Positions 19,149 through 26,413 of a stretch of 64,000 nucleotides of DNA are shown here, piece by piece. Location: contig NZ_JACAXB010000033.1 in the NCBI RefSeq assembly GCF_013391415.1, positions 62,001-126,000 on the forward strand, read 5' to 3'. The notes beneath the pieces are model-generated. The model was not told where the DNA came from and made no database searches. It was given only the letters and a program-made list of their open reading frames with translations. Origin of the DNA: Aquitalea sp. LB_tupeE (GTDB lineage: Bacteria; Pseudomonadota; Gammaproteobacteria; Burkholderiales; Chromobacteriaceae). The translations under genes and the position numbers were made by a program. Each line of letters starts with the position of its first letter. Within the stretch, counting starts at the first letter, position 1.

Positions 19149-20615
19149 ATGTATCTTGGAATTGATCTGGGCACCTCGGAAGTCAAGGTTGTCCTGCTGG
19201 ATGAGGCTGGCAGCCTGCTGGCTGTTGCCGGGGAAAGCCTGAGCGTGACGCGACCACGGCCTGGCTGGTCCGAACAGCAGCCGGAAGACTGGTGGCAGGC
19301 CACCGGCAAGGCCATTGCCAAGCTGCGTGACAAGGCTGGTGCTGCCTTTGCCCAGGTACGCGCCATCGGCCTGTCCGGCCAGATGCATGGCGCAGTGCTG
19401 CTGGATGAGCACGACCGGGTCTTGCGCCCAGCCATCCTGTGGAATGACTTGCGCAGCGTGGCCGAATGTCAGGCACTCACAACGGCCGCACCGCGTCTGC
19501 ACCAACTGGCTGGAAACCTGGCCATGCCAGGCTTTACCGCGCCCAAGCTGTTGTGGGTGGCCCGCCACGAGCCGGAGCTGTTTGCCGCCACCGCTACCGT
19601 ACTGCTACCCAAGGACTACCTGCGCCTGCGCATGACCGGGGCCAAGGTGTGCGATACCTCGGATGCCTCCGGCACCTTGTGGCTGGATGTAGCCGAACGT
19701 GACTGGTCGGACGAATTGCTGGCCGCCTCCGGCATGCGCCGCAATCAGATGCCGCGACTGGTGGAGGGCCTGCAAGCTGCGGGCAGCCTGCTGCCGGAAG
19801 TCGCCGCCGCCTGGGGGCTGGGTGATAGCGTCATCGTGGCTGGTGGTGCCGGAGATGGCGCAGCCAGTGCAGTGGGTATTGGTGCGGTGGAACCGGGCGA
19901 TGGTTTTTTGTCGCTGGGCACTTCCGGCGTGATGTTTGTGGTGGACGACAGCTTCCGCCCCAATCCGGCCTCGGCCCTGCACACCTTTTGCCATGCGCTG
20001 CCCGGCCGCTGGAACCAGATGAGCGTGATGCTGGCGGCCGCCAGTTGCCTGCGCTGGTTCTGCAAGCTCACCAGCGTGGACGAAGCCAGCCTGTTGCAGG
20101 AAATCGAAGCCATGCCAGACGATGCCCGCGCCAGTGCGCCGGTATTTCTGCCCTATCTGTCCGGTGAGCGCACTCCGCACAACGACCCCTTTGCGCCCGG
20201 TGTGTTCTGGGGCCTGACCCAGGCACACGACCGCGCTGCGCTGGGCTATGCAGTGCTGGAGGGCGTCAGCTTCGGCATGGTGGACGGGCTGGACGCGCTG
20301 CGTGCCGCCGGTAGCCAGGTCAGCCGGCTGTCGCTGGTGGGCGGTGGTGCACGCAGCCCGTTCTGGGCGCAACTGCTGGCAGATGCCTTGCAACTGGACA
20401 TTGTCACCCATGTGGGCAGCGAGGCCGGTGGCGCACTGGGTGCCGCCCGGCTGGGCTGGCTGGCAGTGGGCGGTGACATCGCTACCGTCTGCACCCGTCC
20501 GCCGGTGCAGGCTATCTATCAGCCGGACAGTGCCCGCCATCAGGCGCTGCAGGCACGCCTGCAATTATTCCGTGACATTTACCGGAGCCGACCGGCTCCG
20601 CACCAAGAGGCCTGA
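19149..20615 (+). CDS. xylB: Xylulokinase
   Basis: 488 residues, FGGY carbohydrate kinase. N-terminal ATPase motif YLGIDLGTSEVK, substrate loop LSGQMHGAVLLD, WNDLRS, and the C-terminal FGGY motif region PVFLPYLSGERTPHNDP plus LVGGGARSPFWAQLLAD. It phosphorylates D-xylulose to xylulose 5-phosphate, the entry point to the pentose phosphate pathway. Preceded by GGAGAG and 25 bases behind dalD. Three bases after its stop a 30-codon mini-ORF begins. Confidence 0.93.
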   Translation: MYLGIDLGTSEVKVVLLDEAGSLLAVAGESLSVTRPRPGWSEQQPEDWWQATGKAIAKLRDKAGAAFAQVRAIGLSGQMHGAVLLDEHDRVLRPAILWNDLRSVAECQALTTAAPRLHQLAGNLAMPGFTAPKLLWVARHEPELFAATATVLLPKDYLRLRMTGAKVCDTSDASGTLWLDVAERDWSDELLAASGMRRNQMPRLVEGLQAAGSLLPEVAAAWGLGDSVIVAGGAGDGAASAVGIGAVEPGDGFLSLGTSGVMFVVDDSFRPNPASALHTFCHALPGRWNQMSVMLAAASCLRWFCKLTSVDEASLLQEIEAMPDDARASAPVFLPYLSGERTPHNDPFAPGVFWGLTQAHDRAALGYAVLEGVSFGMVDGLDALRAAGSQVSRLSLVGGGARSPFWAQLLADALQLDIVTHVGSEAGGALGAARLGWLAVGGDIATVCTRPPVQAIYQPDSARHQALQARLQLFRDIYRSRPAPHQEA

Positions 20616-20617
20616 GC

Positions 20618-20710
20618 ATGAATTTGCTGGCACAACTCAAGCAATACACCACCGTGGTGGCCGATACCGAAAAACTGGCGCAGTGGCTGCAAGCGCTGCC
20701 AAACGATTGA
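20618..20710 (+). CDS. 30-residue mini-ORF resembling the transaldolase N-terminus
   Basis: The ORF reads MNLLAQLKQYTTVVADTEKL then ten more residues and stop. The first 17 residues closely match the start of TalB-type transaldolases (LRQYTTVVADTGDI in my memory of E. coli TalB). The rest does not continue as transaldolase. AAGAGG lies eight bases before the ATG and the frame starts three bases after xylB, so it is translated in the operon. It may be a remnant left after deletion of a transaldolase gene, or a small peptide that evolved from it. A transaldolase would make metabolic sense behind xylulokinase. Confidence 0.55.
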   Translation: MNLLAQLKQYTTVVADTEKLAQWLQALPND

Positions 20711-20724
20711 GTCAGGAGAACAAC

Positions 20725-21666
20725 ATGTTTCTGGTTTGTGGAGAAGCGCTGTTCGACTTTTTTGTCGATCAGCCCGCCAGCGCCGGCAGCTGGCCACAAC
20801 TGCGTTATCAGGCGGTGCCGGGCGGCTCGCCCTTTAATGTCGCCATCGGTCTTGCACGGCTGGGTCAGCGCGCAGCCCTGTTCAGCGGCGTTTCAGAGGA
20901 TTTTCTTGGCCGTCAGCTGTTGACTGTGCTGGAGCAAGAAGGGGTGGATTGCAGCCACCTGCAACACCGCCAGCTGCCCACCACACTGGCGCTGGTGGGG
21001 CTGGATGCGGCAGGCAAGCCGCAATACAGCTTTTATGGTGACAAGGCACCGGAAGCCAGCCTGAGCCTTGCCGACTTACCGCAGCTGGACGACACAGTGC
21101 GGGGCATTCATGTCGGCTCCTATGCCTTGGTGAGCCACCCTACCGGTGACAGCCTGCAACAGCTGGTGGCACGGGAAAGCGGCAAACGGCTGATCAGCCT
21201 GGACCCGAACATCCGGCTGAACGTGGAGCCGGATCTGAACCGCTGGCGCAGCGTGCTGGACTTTCATGCCCGCCATGCCCATCTGATCAAGGTGAGTGAC
21301 GAAGACTTGCAGCTGCTCTATCCCGACCTGCCGGTAGAAGAAGCCGCACGCCGTTGGCTGGGTGGGCAATGCAGCCTGATTATCCTGACCCGTGGAGGCG
21401 ATGGCGTCAGCGTGTTCAGCCCGCGCCATGGCGAATGGTCCTTGCCCGCTCAGCCAGTTGATGTAGTGGATAGCGTGGGCGCGGGCGACACCTTCCAGGC
21501 TGCCTTGCTATGCCATCTGGCCGAACAGAATCTTGCCAGTCCGGCCGCGCTGGCCAGCCTGGATCAAGTTCAAATCAACGCCCTGCTACAATTTGCCATT
21601 CGCGCTGCCGCCATTACCTGCTCGCGTCGCGGGCCGGATTTGCCACGACGTAGCGAACTGATCTGA
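20725..21666 (+). CDS. Fructokinase (PfkB/ribokinase family)
   Basis: 313 residues. PfkB signatures: sugar-binding start MFLVCGEALFDFFVD, GGSPFNVAIGLARLG (residues about 32-46) and the C-terminal catalytic DSVGAGDTF with the Asp base. It would phosphorylate fructose to fructose 6-phosphate, matching MtlZ/Frk enzymes at the end of mannitol operons. CAGGAGAACAAC precedes the ATG at 20725, the in-frame longer reading starts far inside xylB and is not real. It is the last gene of the polyol operon. Confidence 0.9.
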   Translation: MFLVCGEALFDFFVDQPASAGSWPQLRYQAVPGGSPFNVAIGLARLGQRAALFSGVSEDFLGRQLLTVLEQEGVDCSHLQHRQLPTTLALVGLDAAGKPQYSFYGDKAPEASLSLADLPQLDDTVRGIHVGSYALVSHPTGDSLQQLVARESGKRLISLDPNIRLNVEPDLNRWRSVLDFHARHAHLIKVSDEDLQLLYPDLPVEEAARRWLGGQCSLIILTRGGDGVSVFSPRHGEWSLPAQPVDVVDSVGAGDTFQAALLCHLAEQNLASPAALASLDQVQINALLQFAIRAAAITCSRRGPDLPRRSELI

Positions 21667-21698
21667 TCAACACCGGGCAGGACAGAGGCATCAAGCTG

Positions 21699-22454
21699 TC
21701 ACTGCGTCAGCAAATCATCCAGCTTGCCATTGTTCAATAGCTGCATATAGGCATTGTTCATTCTGTTCAATGCCGCTTTTTTTTGCATGCTTTTAAGAAA
21801 AGCCACATGCAAGGGGTCAATGACTACCGGCTGTGGCAATATACTGACGCTACTCTTGTCGATCTGGCCATTCATATATTTGCTCAGCACATAGTCCACC
21901 CCTTGCTTGCCTGTTCCTACCAGAATTGCGTCCACGCGCCCAGCCAGCAATTTGCGCATACGGCTTAATTGATCCGGATCACGGTCTATTGTAATTTTTC
22001 CGCTTGCAATCGCATTATCAATTTCATCACGGTAGCTGGATCCAGCCCCAGCCCCGATCACCTTGCCATACAAATCATCAACGCGATGATAATCAAACTC
22101 CTTGCCCTTCTTCACCACCAACACCACATTAGCCTGATAAAACGGCATGCTATAATCAAAATTATCAGCCCGCTTGCTATTCCAGGATATATTGGCCACA
22201 CCACCAGCACCCACCTCAGCCAGATGAATGGCTCTTTTCCATGGATACAATTTGATGACATATTTATCACCAGTTACCATGGAGATTCTTCGCAGCAATT
22301 CCGGAAAAATACCTTTTTGTTCGCCACCTTCCATATAGGACACAGGCGCAAATTGATCACTGCCAAATATAAGCAGCTCTTCCGCCCCTGCGTGCCGCAT
22401 GAAAAACAGGCACAACAATAATAAGTATTTGTTAAACGTGTTTAACCGAACCAT
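21699..22454 (-). CDS. Periplasmic solute-binding protein family 3 (amino-acid type)
   Basis: 251 residues. Signal peptide at residues 1 to about 24 (YLLLLCLFFMRHAGA-EE). The mature protein resembles bacterial extracellular solute-binding family 3: LIFGSDQFAPVSYMEGGEQKG, then KRADNFDYSMPFY and VVKKGKEF, and GKVIGAGAGSSY. No transporter genes are adjacent, so it may be an orphan binding protein or a sensor input. The gene is visibly more AT-rich and has more A/T-ending codons than its neighbours, suggesting independent acquisition. Convergent with the polyol operon. Confidence 0.8.
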   Translation of the reverse strand: MVRLNTFNKYLLLLCLFFMRHAGAEELLIFGSDQFAPVSYMEGGEQKGIFPELLRRISMVTGDKYVIKLYPWKRAIHLAEVGAGGVANISWNSKRADNFDYSMPFYQANVVLVVKKGKEFDYHRVDDLYGKVIGAGAGSSYRDEIDNAIASGKITIDRDPDQLSRMRKLLAGRVDAILVGTGKQGVDYVLSKYMNGQIDKSSVSILPQPVVIDPLHVAFLKSMQKKAALNRMNNAYMQLLNNGKLDDLLTQ

Positions 22455-22784
22455 TTATCCCTCACAACATGCCCAGTTATCAGAAACCGATAAGCGGTCA
22501 TCCCACAATACAACTGCAATACCATGCAATCATCAGAATAAATAAGCATCGGCAAAAGACAAGACTCCTCCTTTCCAAGGCGGCAAATATGACAAAATCA
22601 CCATTTATGAATTGAATTTTTGCAAAGAAAACCCTCACGTCATGCAAGGTGCGACTGTCAGCAGGGCGGATGGCATGACCTGCCCAACCAGGCGTAGTCA
22701 TGCCAGCAGGCGCACAAGCCGACCCAGGCAAAACTGCCTCCCTACTCTGGGCTAGCCGGACATTCCCCGGAAGGATTATTTCTT
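22455..22784. other. Intergenic region upstream of modA
   Basis: About 330 bases between two divergent genes, AT-rich in its left half. It contains an inverted repeat GGCATGAC (22672-22679) and GTCATGCC (22697-22704) around a 17-base loop that itself holds CCTG/CAGG. I see no gene and no recognisable Moco riboswitch; it likely holds the promoter for the minus-strand binding protein. Confidence 0.4.
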
Positions 22785-22811
22785 ATCGTTATATATCCGG
22801 GTATATTACGC
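22785..22811 (+). promoter_or_regulatory. ModE operator upstream of modA
   Basis: The site reads ATCGTTATATA, a six-base spacer TCCGGG, then TATATTACGC. This two-half inverted arrangement is the known ModE recognition pattern (TATATA-type half-sites flanking a short centre). It begins 53 bases before the modA ATG, where it would overlap the promoter, so molybdate-bound ModE would repress the operon. modE itself is the last gene of the same operon. Confidence 0.82.
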
Positions 22812-22837
22812 ACTCACCCTTACAAGCGGAGCGCCCG

Positions 22838-23587
22838 ATGAAAGCAAGGCTGATTGCCATTTCCCTGTGCAGCATGCTGCTGGCAGGACATACCCTGGCC
22901 GGGGAAATCACCGTTTCTGCCGCAGCCAGCCTGACCAATGCCTTCAAGGATATTGCCCAGGGCTTTGAAGCGAAAAACCCGGGCAGCAAGGTCAACTTCA
23001 ACTTTGCCGCCTCCGGCGCGCTATTGCAGCAAATGGCCAAGGGAGCGCCGGTGGATGTGTTTGCCTCCGCCGACCAGGAAACCATGGATAGTGCGGTCAA
23101 ACAGAAACTGGTGAATAACGCCGACCGCAAAGACTTTGCCCGCAATGCACTGGTGCTGATTGTGCCTGCCGACAGCAAGCTGAAACTGCATCAGTTGTCC
23201 GACCTGCAACAAGCGGCCATCAAACACGTGGCGCTCGGGGTGCCTGCCAGCGTGCCGGTAGGCCGCTATGCCAAGCGCGCGCTTGAAAACGCCCATCTGT
23301 GGCCAGCGGTGGAAGCCAAGGTCATCAATACACAGAACGTACGCCAATCGCTGGACTACGTAGCCCGTGGCGAGGTGGAAGCCGGTTTTGTTTATCAGAC
23401 CGACGCCGCCATCATGCCGGACAAGGTGAAAGTGGCGTTCAGCGTGCCGCTGGATGAAACCATCAGCTACCCGGTAGCACGCACCAGCACAGCAGCCAAT
23501 GCTGCCGAAGCACAACGCTTTGTCACCTATCTGTTGTCTCCTGCCGCCCAGGCCATTCTGGCCCGCTACGGATTCAGCAAGCCCTGA
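22838..23587 (+). CDS. modA: Molybdate ABC transporter substrate-binding protein ModA
   Basis: 249 residues. Signal peptide at residues 1 to about 22 (MKARLIAISLCSMLLAGHTLAG). The mature start EITVSAAASLTNAFKDIA and the segments FNFAASGALLQQM, PVDVFASADQETM and VGRYAKRALEN are standard ModA sequence, including the Ser residues that hold molybdate. It captures molybdate in the periplasm. I chose the ATG at 22838 because it gives the signal peptide and has GCGGAG upstream; the longer frame covers the operator. Confidence 0.94.
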   Translation: MKARLIAISLCSMLLAGHTLAGEITVSAAASLTNAFKDIAQGFEAKNPGSKVNFNFAASGALLQQMAKGAPVDVFASADQETMDSAVKQKLVNNADRKDFARNALVLIVPADSKLKLHQLSDLQQAAIKHVALGVPASVPVGRYAKRALENAHLWPAVEAKVINTQNVRQSLDYVARGEVEAGFVYQTDAAIMPDKVKVAFSVPLDETISYPVARTSTAANAAEAQRFVTYLLSPAAQAILARYGFSKP

Positions 23588-23589
23588 TC

Positions 23590-24276
23590 ATGACTGACTG
23601 GATGAATGACCCGGCCTGGACCGCATTGGGCCTGTCACTGCGGGTGGCGGGCTGCGCCACTGTGCTTAACCTGCTGCTGGGCGTGGGCGTGGGCTTGCTG
23701 CTGGCGCGTGGCCGCTTCCCCGGCCGCAATCTGCTGGACACCCTGCTGACCCTGCCCATGGTGATGCCGCCCACCGTGCTGGGTTATTACCTGCTCACCC
23801 TCTTGGGCCGACGCGGCCCGCTGGGCGGTTGGCTGCAAGCACAGTTTGGCATCAACCTGATTTTCACCTGGCAAGGCGCGGTGATTGCCGCCGCGCTGGT
23901 GGCCTTTCCCCTGGTGTACAAACCGGCACGGGCGGCATTTGAAGCAGTGGACGGCCAGCTGGAACAAGCCGGACGGGTGCTGGGCATCTCGGAAATCGGC
24001 ATTTTCTTTCGCATCACCCTGCCGCTGGCCTGGCGCGGCATTCTTGCCGGATTACTGTTGGCCTTTGCCCGCGCACTGGGTGAATTCGGTGCCACGCTGA
24101 TGGTGGCGGGCAGCATTCCCGGCAAGACACAAACCCTGTCCGTCGCCATTTACGAAGCGGTACAGGCCGGACAGGATGACAGCGCCAATCGCCTGGTATT
24201 GGTGACATCAGCAGTCTGTGTACTGGTGTTGCTGCTGGCGGGCAAGCTGGCACCGGGCCGGATAGCGGAGCGCTGA
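23590..24276 (+). CDS. modB: Molybdate ABC transporter permease ModB
   Basis: 228 residues with five to six membrane helices. N-terminal segment WTALGLSLRVAGCATVLNLL, then LLDTLLTLPMVMPPTVLGYYLL and the permease loop RALGEFGATLMVAGSIPGKT, all diagnostic for ModB. It forms the inner-membrane channel for molybdate. It starts two bases after the modA stop and ends one base before modC. Confidence 0.94.
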   Translation: MTDWMNDPAWTALGLSLRVAGCATVLNLLLGVGVGLLLARGRFPGRNLLDTLLTLPMVMPPTVLGYYLLTLLGRRGPLGGWLQAQFGINLIFTWQGAVIAAALVAFPLVYKPARAAFEAVDGQLEQAGRVLGISEIGIFFRITLPLAWRGILAGLLLAFARALGEFGATLMVAGSIPGKTQTLSVAIYEAVQAGQDDSANRLVLVTSAVCVLVLLLAGKLAPGRIAER

Positions 24277-24277
24277 C

Positions 24278-24985
24278 ATGACAACACCCCGCTTTGATCT
24301 TGCCATTCGTCACACCCTGCACAGTGGCCAGCGCAGTTTCTCGCTGGACATCGCATTGCAAAGCAGCTGCCAGCAACTGGTGGTGTACGGCCCCTCCGGC
24401 GCAGGCAAGAGCCTGCTGCTCAAGGCCATTGCCGGCCTGCATCGTCCTGATTCCGGACATATCCGGCTGGATGGCCGCTGCCTGTTCGACAGCGCAGATG
24501 GCATCTGCCTGAGTCCACAGCAACGGCAGCTGGGCTATCTGTTTCAGGACTACGCGCTGTTTCCGCACCTGAGCGTGCGGCAGAACATCGGCTTTGGCCT
24601 GCAGCGCGGCTGGCTCAATCCCGGACGCCGCCGCCAGCTAGCAGCGGTGGATTACTGGCTGGAAGCTTTCGGTCTGCAAACGCTGGCCGATCAACTACCA
24701 GCCACCCTGTCCGGCGGCCAGCGTCAGCGTACCGCCCTGGCCCGCGCCCTGGTAGCCCAGCCGCGTGCGCTACTGCTGGACGAACCCTTCTCGGCGCTGG
24801 ACCCGGCCTTGCGCCTGCAATTGCGCGGCGAGCTGGCCGAGCTGCTGCAACGGCTGTCCATTCCCATGCTGCTGATCACCCACGACGCCGCCGACGTACG
24901 GGCCTTTGGCCAGCAAACCCTTTACCTGCAGGAGGGGCGACTGTGCCAGCCGCCGGCCAAGCTGATGGAGACTGCCCATGGATGA
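24278..24985 (+). CDS. modC: Molybdate ABC transporter ATP-binding protein ModC, short form
   Basis: 235 residues. Walker A GPSGAGKS (near 39), Q-loop FQDYALFPHL, signature LSGGQRQR, Walker B ALLLDEPFSALDP, H-loop LLITHDAADV. Typical ModC such as that of E. coli is about 350 residues with a C-terminal MOP/TOBE domain; here the protein ends soon after the ATPase core (QEGRLCQPPAKLMETAHG), so that regulatory domain is missing. Its last eight bases overlap the start of the NifQ-like gene. Confidence 0.9.
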   Translation: MTTPRFDLAIRHTLHSGQRSFSLDIALQSSCQQLVVYGPSGAGKSLLLKAIAGLHRPDSGHIRLDGRCLFDSADGICLSPQQRQLGYLFQDYALFPHLSVRQNIGFGLQRGWLNPGRRRQLAAVDYWLEAFGLQTLADQLPATLSGGQRQRTALARALVAQPRALLLDEPFSALDPALRLQLRGELAELLQRLSIPMLLITHDAADVRAFGQQTLYLQEGRLCQPPAKLMETAHG

Positions 24986-25535
24986 AGTGCAGCAGCAGGC
25001 CTTCCGTCTGCTGACCCGTGCCGTACTGGGCGTGCTGCGCAATGCACAGGACGGTGAGCTACCGCTCTTCGCCTGGACACTGGGCCTGCCGCAAGCGGAC
25101 TTGCTTGAGGTGCTGTACGCCTGCGCACCGGAGCTTGGCCATATGGAAGCCTTGCCGGACGTGCAATACCAGCAGCTGCTGTCTCAGCGCCCGCCACTGC
25201 ATCAAGCACTGCTGGACATGCTGCTGACCAACCGTTCGGCCGCAGAGAATGCGCAGCACGGACGCTGGCTGGCACATGCGCTGGCGGTGGCCAGCCTGGG
25301 CAGCCGCTATCTGTGGCAGGACCTGGGCTTGAGCAGCCATCGCGAGCTTAAGCAGCTGCTGCAGTTCTATTTGTACCCGCTGTTTGCCCGCAATCAGGCC
25401 GACATCAAGTGGAAACGCTTTCTGTATGCCGAACTGGGCGAGCAACTGGGCCATCCCGGCCTGAAACCACCGGAATGCGGCCGCGATCACCGTCACGCAG
25501 CCTGCCTGCCGGTTTTGCCCGGACAACAGAGATGA
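24978..25535 (+). CDS. NifQ-like protein with a degenerate cysteine motif
   Basis: 185 residues. The C-terminal half matches NifQ, the Fe-S molybdenum donor for FeMo-cofactor: LGSRYLWQDLGLSSHRELKQ, then LYPLFARNQ and IKWKRFLYAELGEQ. NifQ carries C-x4-C-x2-C-x5-C; here only the second and fourth positions remain (Cys167 and Cys176) while the first is Leu162 and the third Asp170. It lies inside the mod operon, overlaps modC by eight bases and modE by ATGA. No nif gene is in the window. A role in molybdenum handling outside nitrogen fixation is inference. Confidence 0.8.
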   Translation: MDEVQQQAFRLLTRAVLGVLRNAQDGELPLFAWTLGLPQADLLEVLYACAPELGHMEALPDVQYQQLLSQRPPLHQALLDMLLTNRSAAENAQHGRWLAHALAVASLGSRYLWQDLGLSSHRELKQLLQFYLYPLFARNQADIKWKRFLYAELGEQLGHPGLKPPECGRDHRHAACLPVLPGQQR

Positions 25536-26338
25536 AACAACAGGACATCACCCTGCAAGGCGCATTGTGGCTGAACCTGGCCGGAGAGAAATTCGGCAGC
25601 CCGCAACATCTGGCCTTGCTTGCGCAAATCGATGTCTGCGGCTCCATCAGTCAGGCAGCACGCGACATCAGGCTGAGCTACAAAGCAGCATGGGACGCCA
25701 TCGACCACATGAATAACCTGGCAGGTGAACCACTGGTGGAGCGTCTGTCCGGTGGCAAGGGTGGTGGCGGTACCCGGCTGACCGCACGCGGGCGTCAGCT
25801 GGTGGAGAACTATCAGATCATCGAGCGGGAACATCAACAGTTCCTGCGTAACCTGCAGCGTCAGGCCAGCGGCATGGCGGATGATCTGCTGCTTTTGGGA
25901 GGCATGAGCATGAAAACCAGCGCACGCAATCAGTTTCTGGGCAAGGTGGTGGCCATCAAGACCGGCGCGGTGAATGACGAAGTGGAACTGGAAATCACCG
26001 ATGGCCTGCGGCTGGTGGCAGTTGTCACCCACGACAGCGTAGCCAGCCTGGGACTGGAAGCTGGCGTGACGGCCTATGCGCTGATCAAGGCATCTTCGGT
26101 GATTGTCGGCACCGAGGATGACGACATCCGCCTGTCGGCACGCAACCAGCTACGCGGCACGGTGAGCCGGCTGATTCCGGGCGCGGTCAATAGTGAAGTG
26201 GTGATCGAAATTGCTGCCGGGGTCAGCATTGCCGCCATCATTACCAATGGCAGTGCAATGGAGATGGGCTTGCAGACGGGGAGCCGCGCCACCGCCATTT
26301 TCAAGGCATCCAGTGTAATTCTGGGCGTGCCGGGCTAG
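25532..26338 (+). CDS. modE: Molybdate-responsive transcriptional regulator ModE
   Basis: 268 residues. N-terminal winged helix (IDVCGSISQAARDIRLSYKA then AWDAIDHMNN, with VERLSGGKGGGGTRLTARG) is the ModE DNA-binding domain. Two molybdate-binding MOP repeats follow, each starting SARNQFLGKVVAIKTGAVND (near residue 130) and SARNQLRGTVSRLIPGAVNS (near 202). It dimerises and binds the operator upstream of modA when molybdate is high. The ATG at 25532 overlaps the NifQ-like stop; the longer in-frame reading is a shadow of that gene. Confidence 0.93.
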   Translation: MKQQDITLQGALWLNLAGEKFGSPQHLALLAQIDVCGSISQAARDIRLSYKAAWDAIDHMNNLAGEPLVERLSGGKGGGGTRLTARGRQLVENYQIIEREHQQFLRNLQRQASGMADDLLLLGGMSMKTSARNQFLGKVVAIKTGAVNDEVELEITDGLRLVAVVTHDSVASLGLEAGVTAYALIKASSVIVGTEDDDIRLSARNQLRGTVSRLIPGAVNSEVVIEIAAGVSIAAIITNGSAMEMGLQTGSRATAIFKASSVILGVPG

Positions 26339-26361
26339 GCTACGCGTACTGATGTAAAACA

Positions 26362-26392
26362 AAAGTCCCATGCCATCACAGCATGGGACTTT
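26362..26392. terminator. Bidirectional terminator between modE and hflX
   Basis: A perfect 12-bp stem AAAGTCCCATGC / GCATGGGACTTT with a 7-base loop lies between two convergent genes. The A and T ends give short U tracts on both strands. Confidence 0.8.
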
Positions 26393-26413
26393 GCATGAGC
26401 AGAAAACCGGAAG

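Noticed and set aside
22672-22704. Inverted repeat upstream of modA considered as a molybdenum-cofactor riboswitch
   Set aside because: Only one 8-bp stem with a small inner stem; the conserved Moco RNA core is not recognisable.
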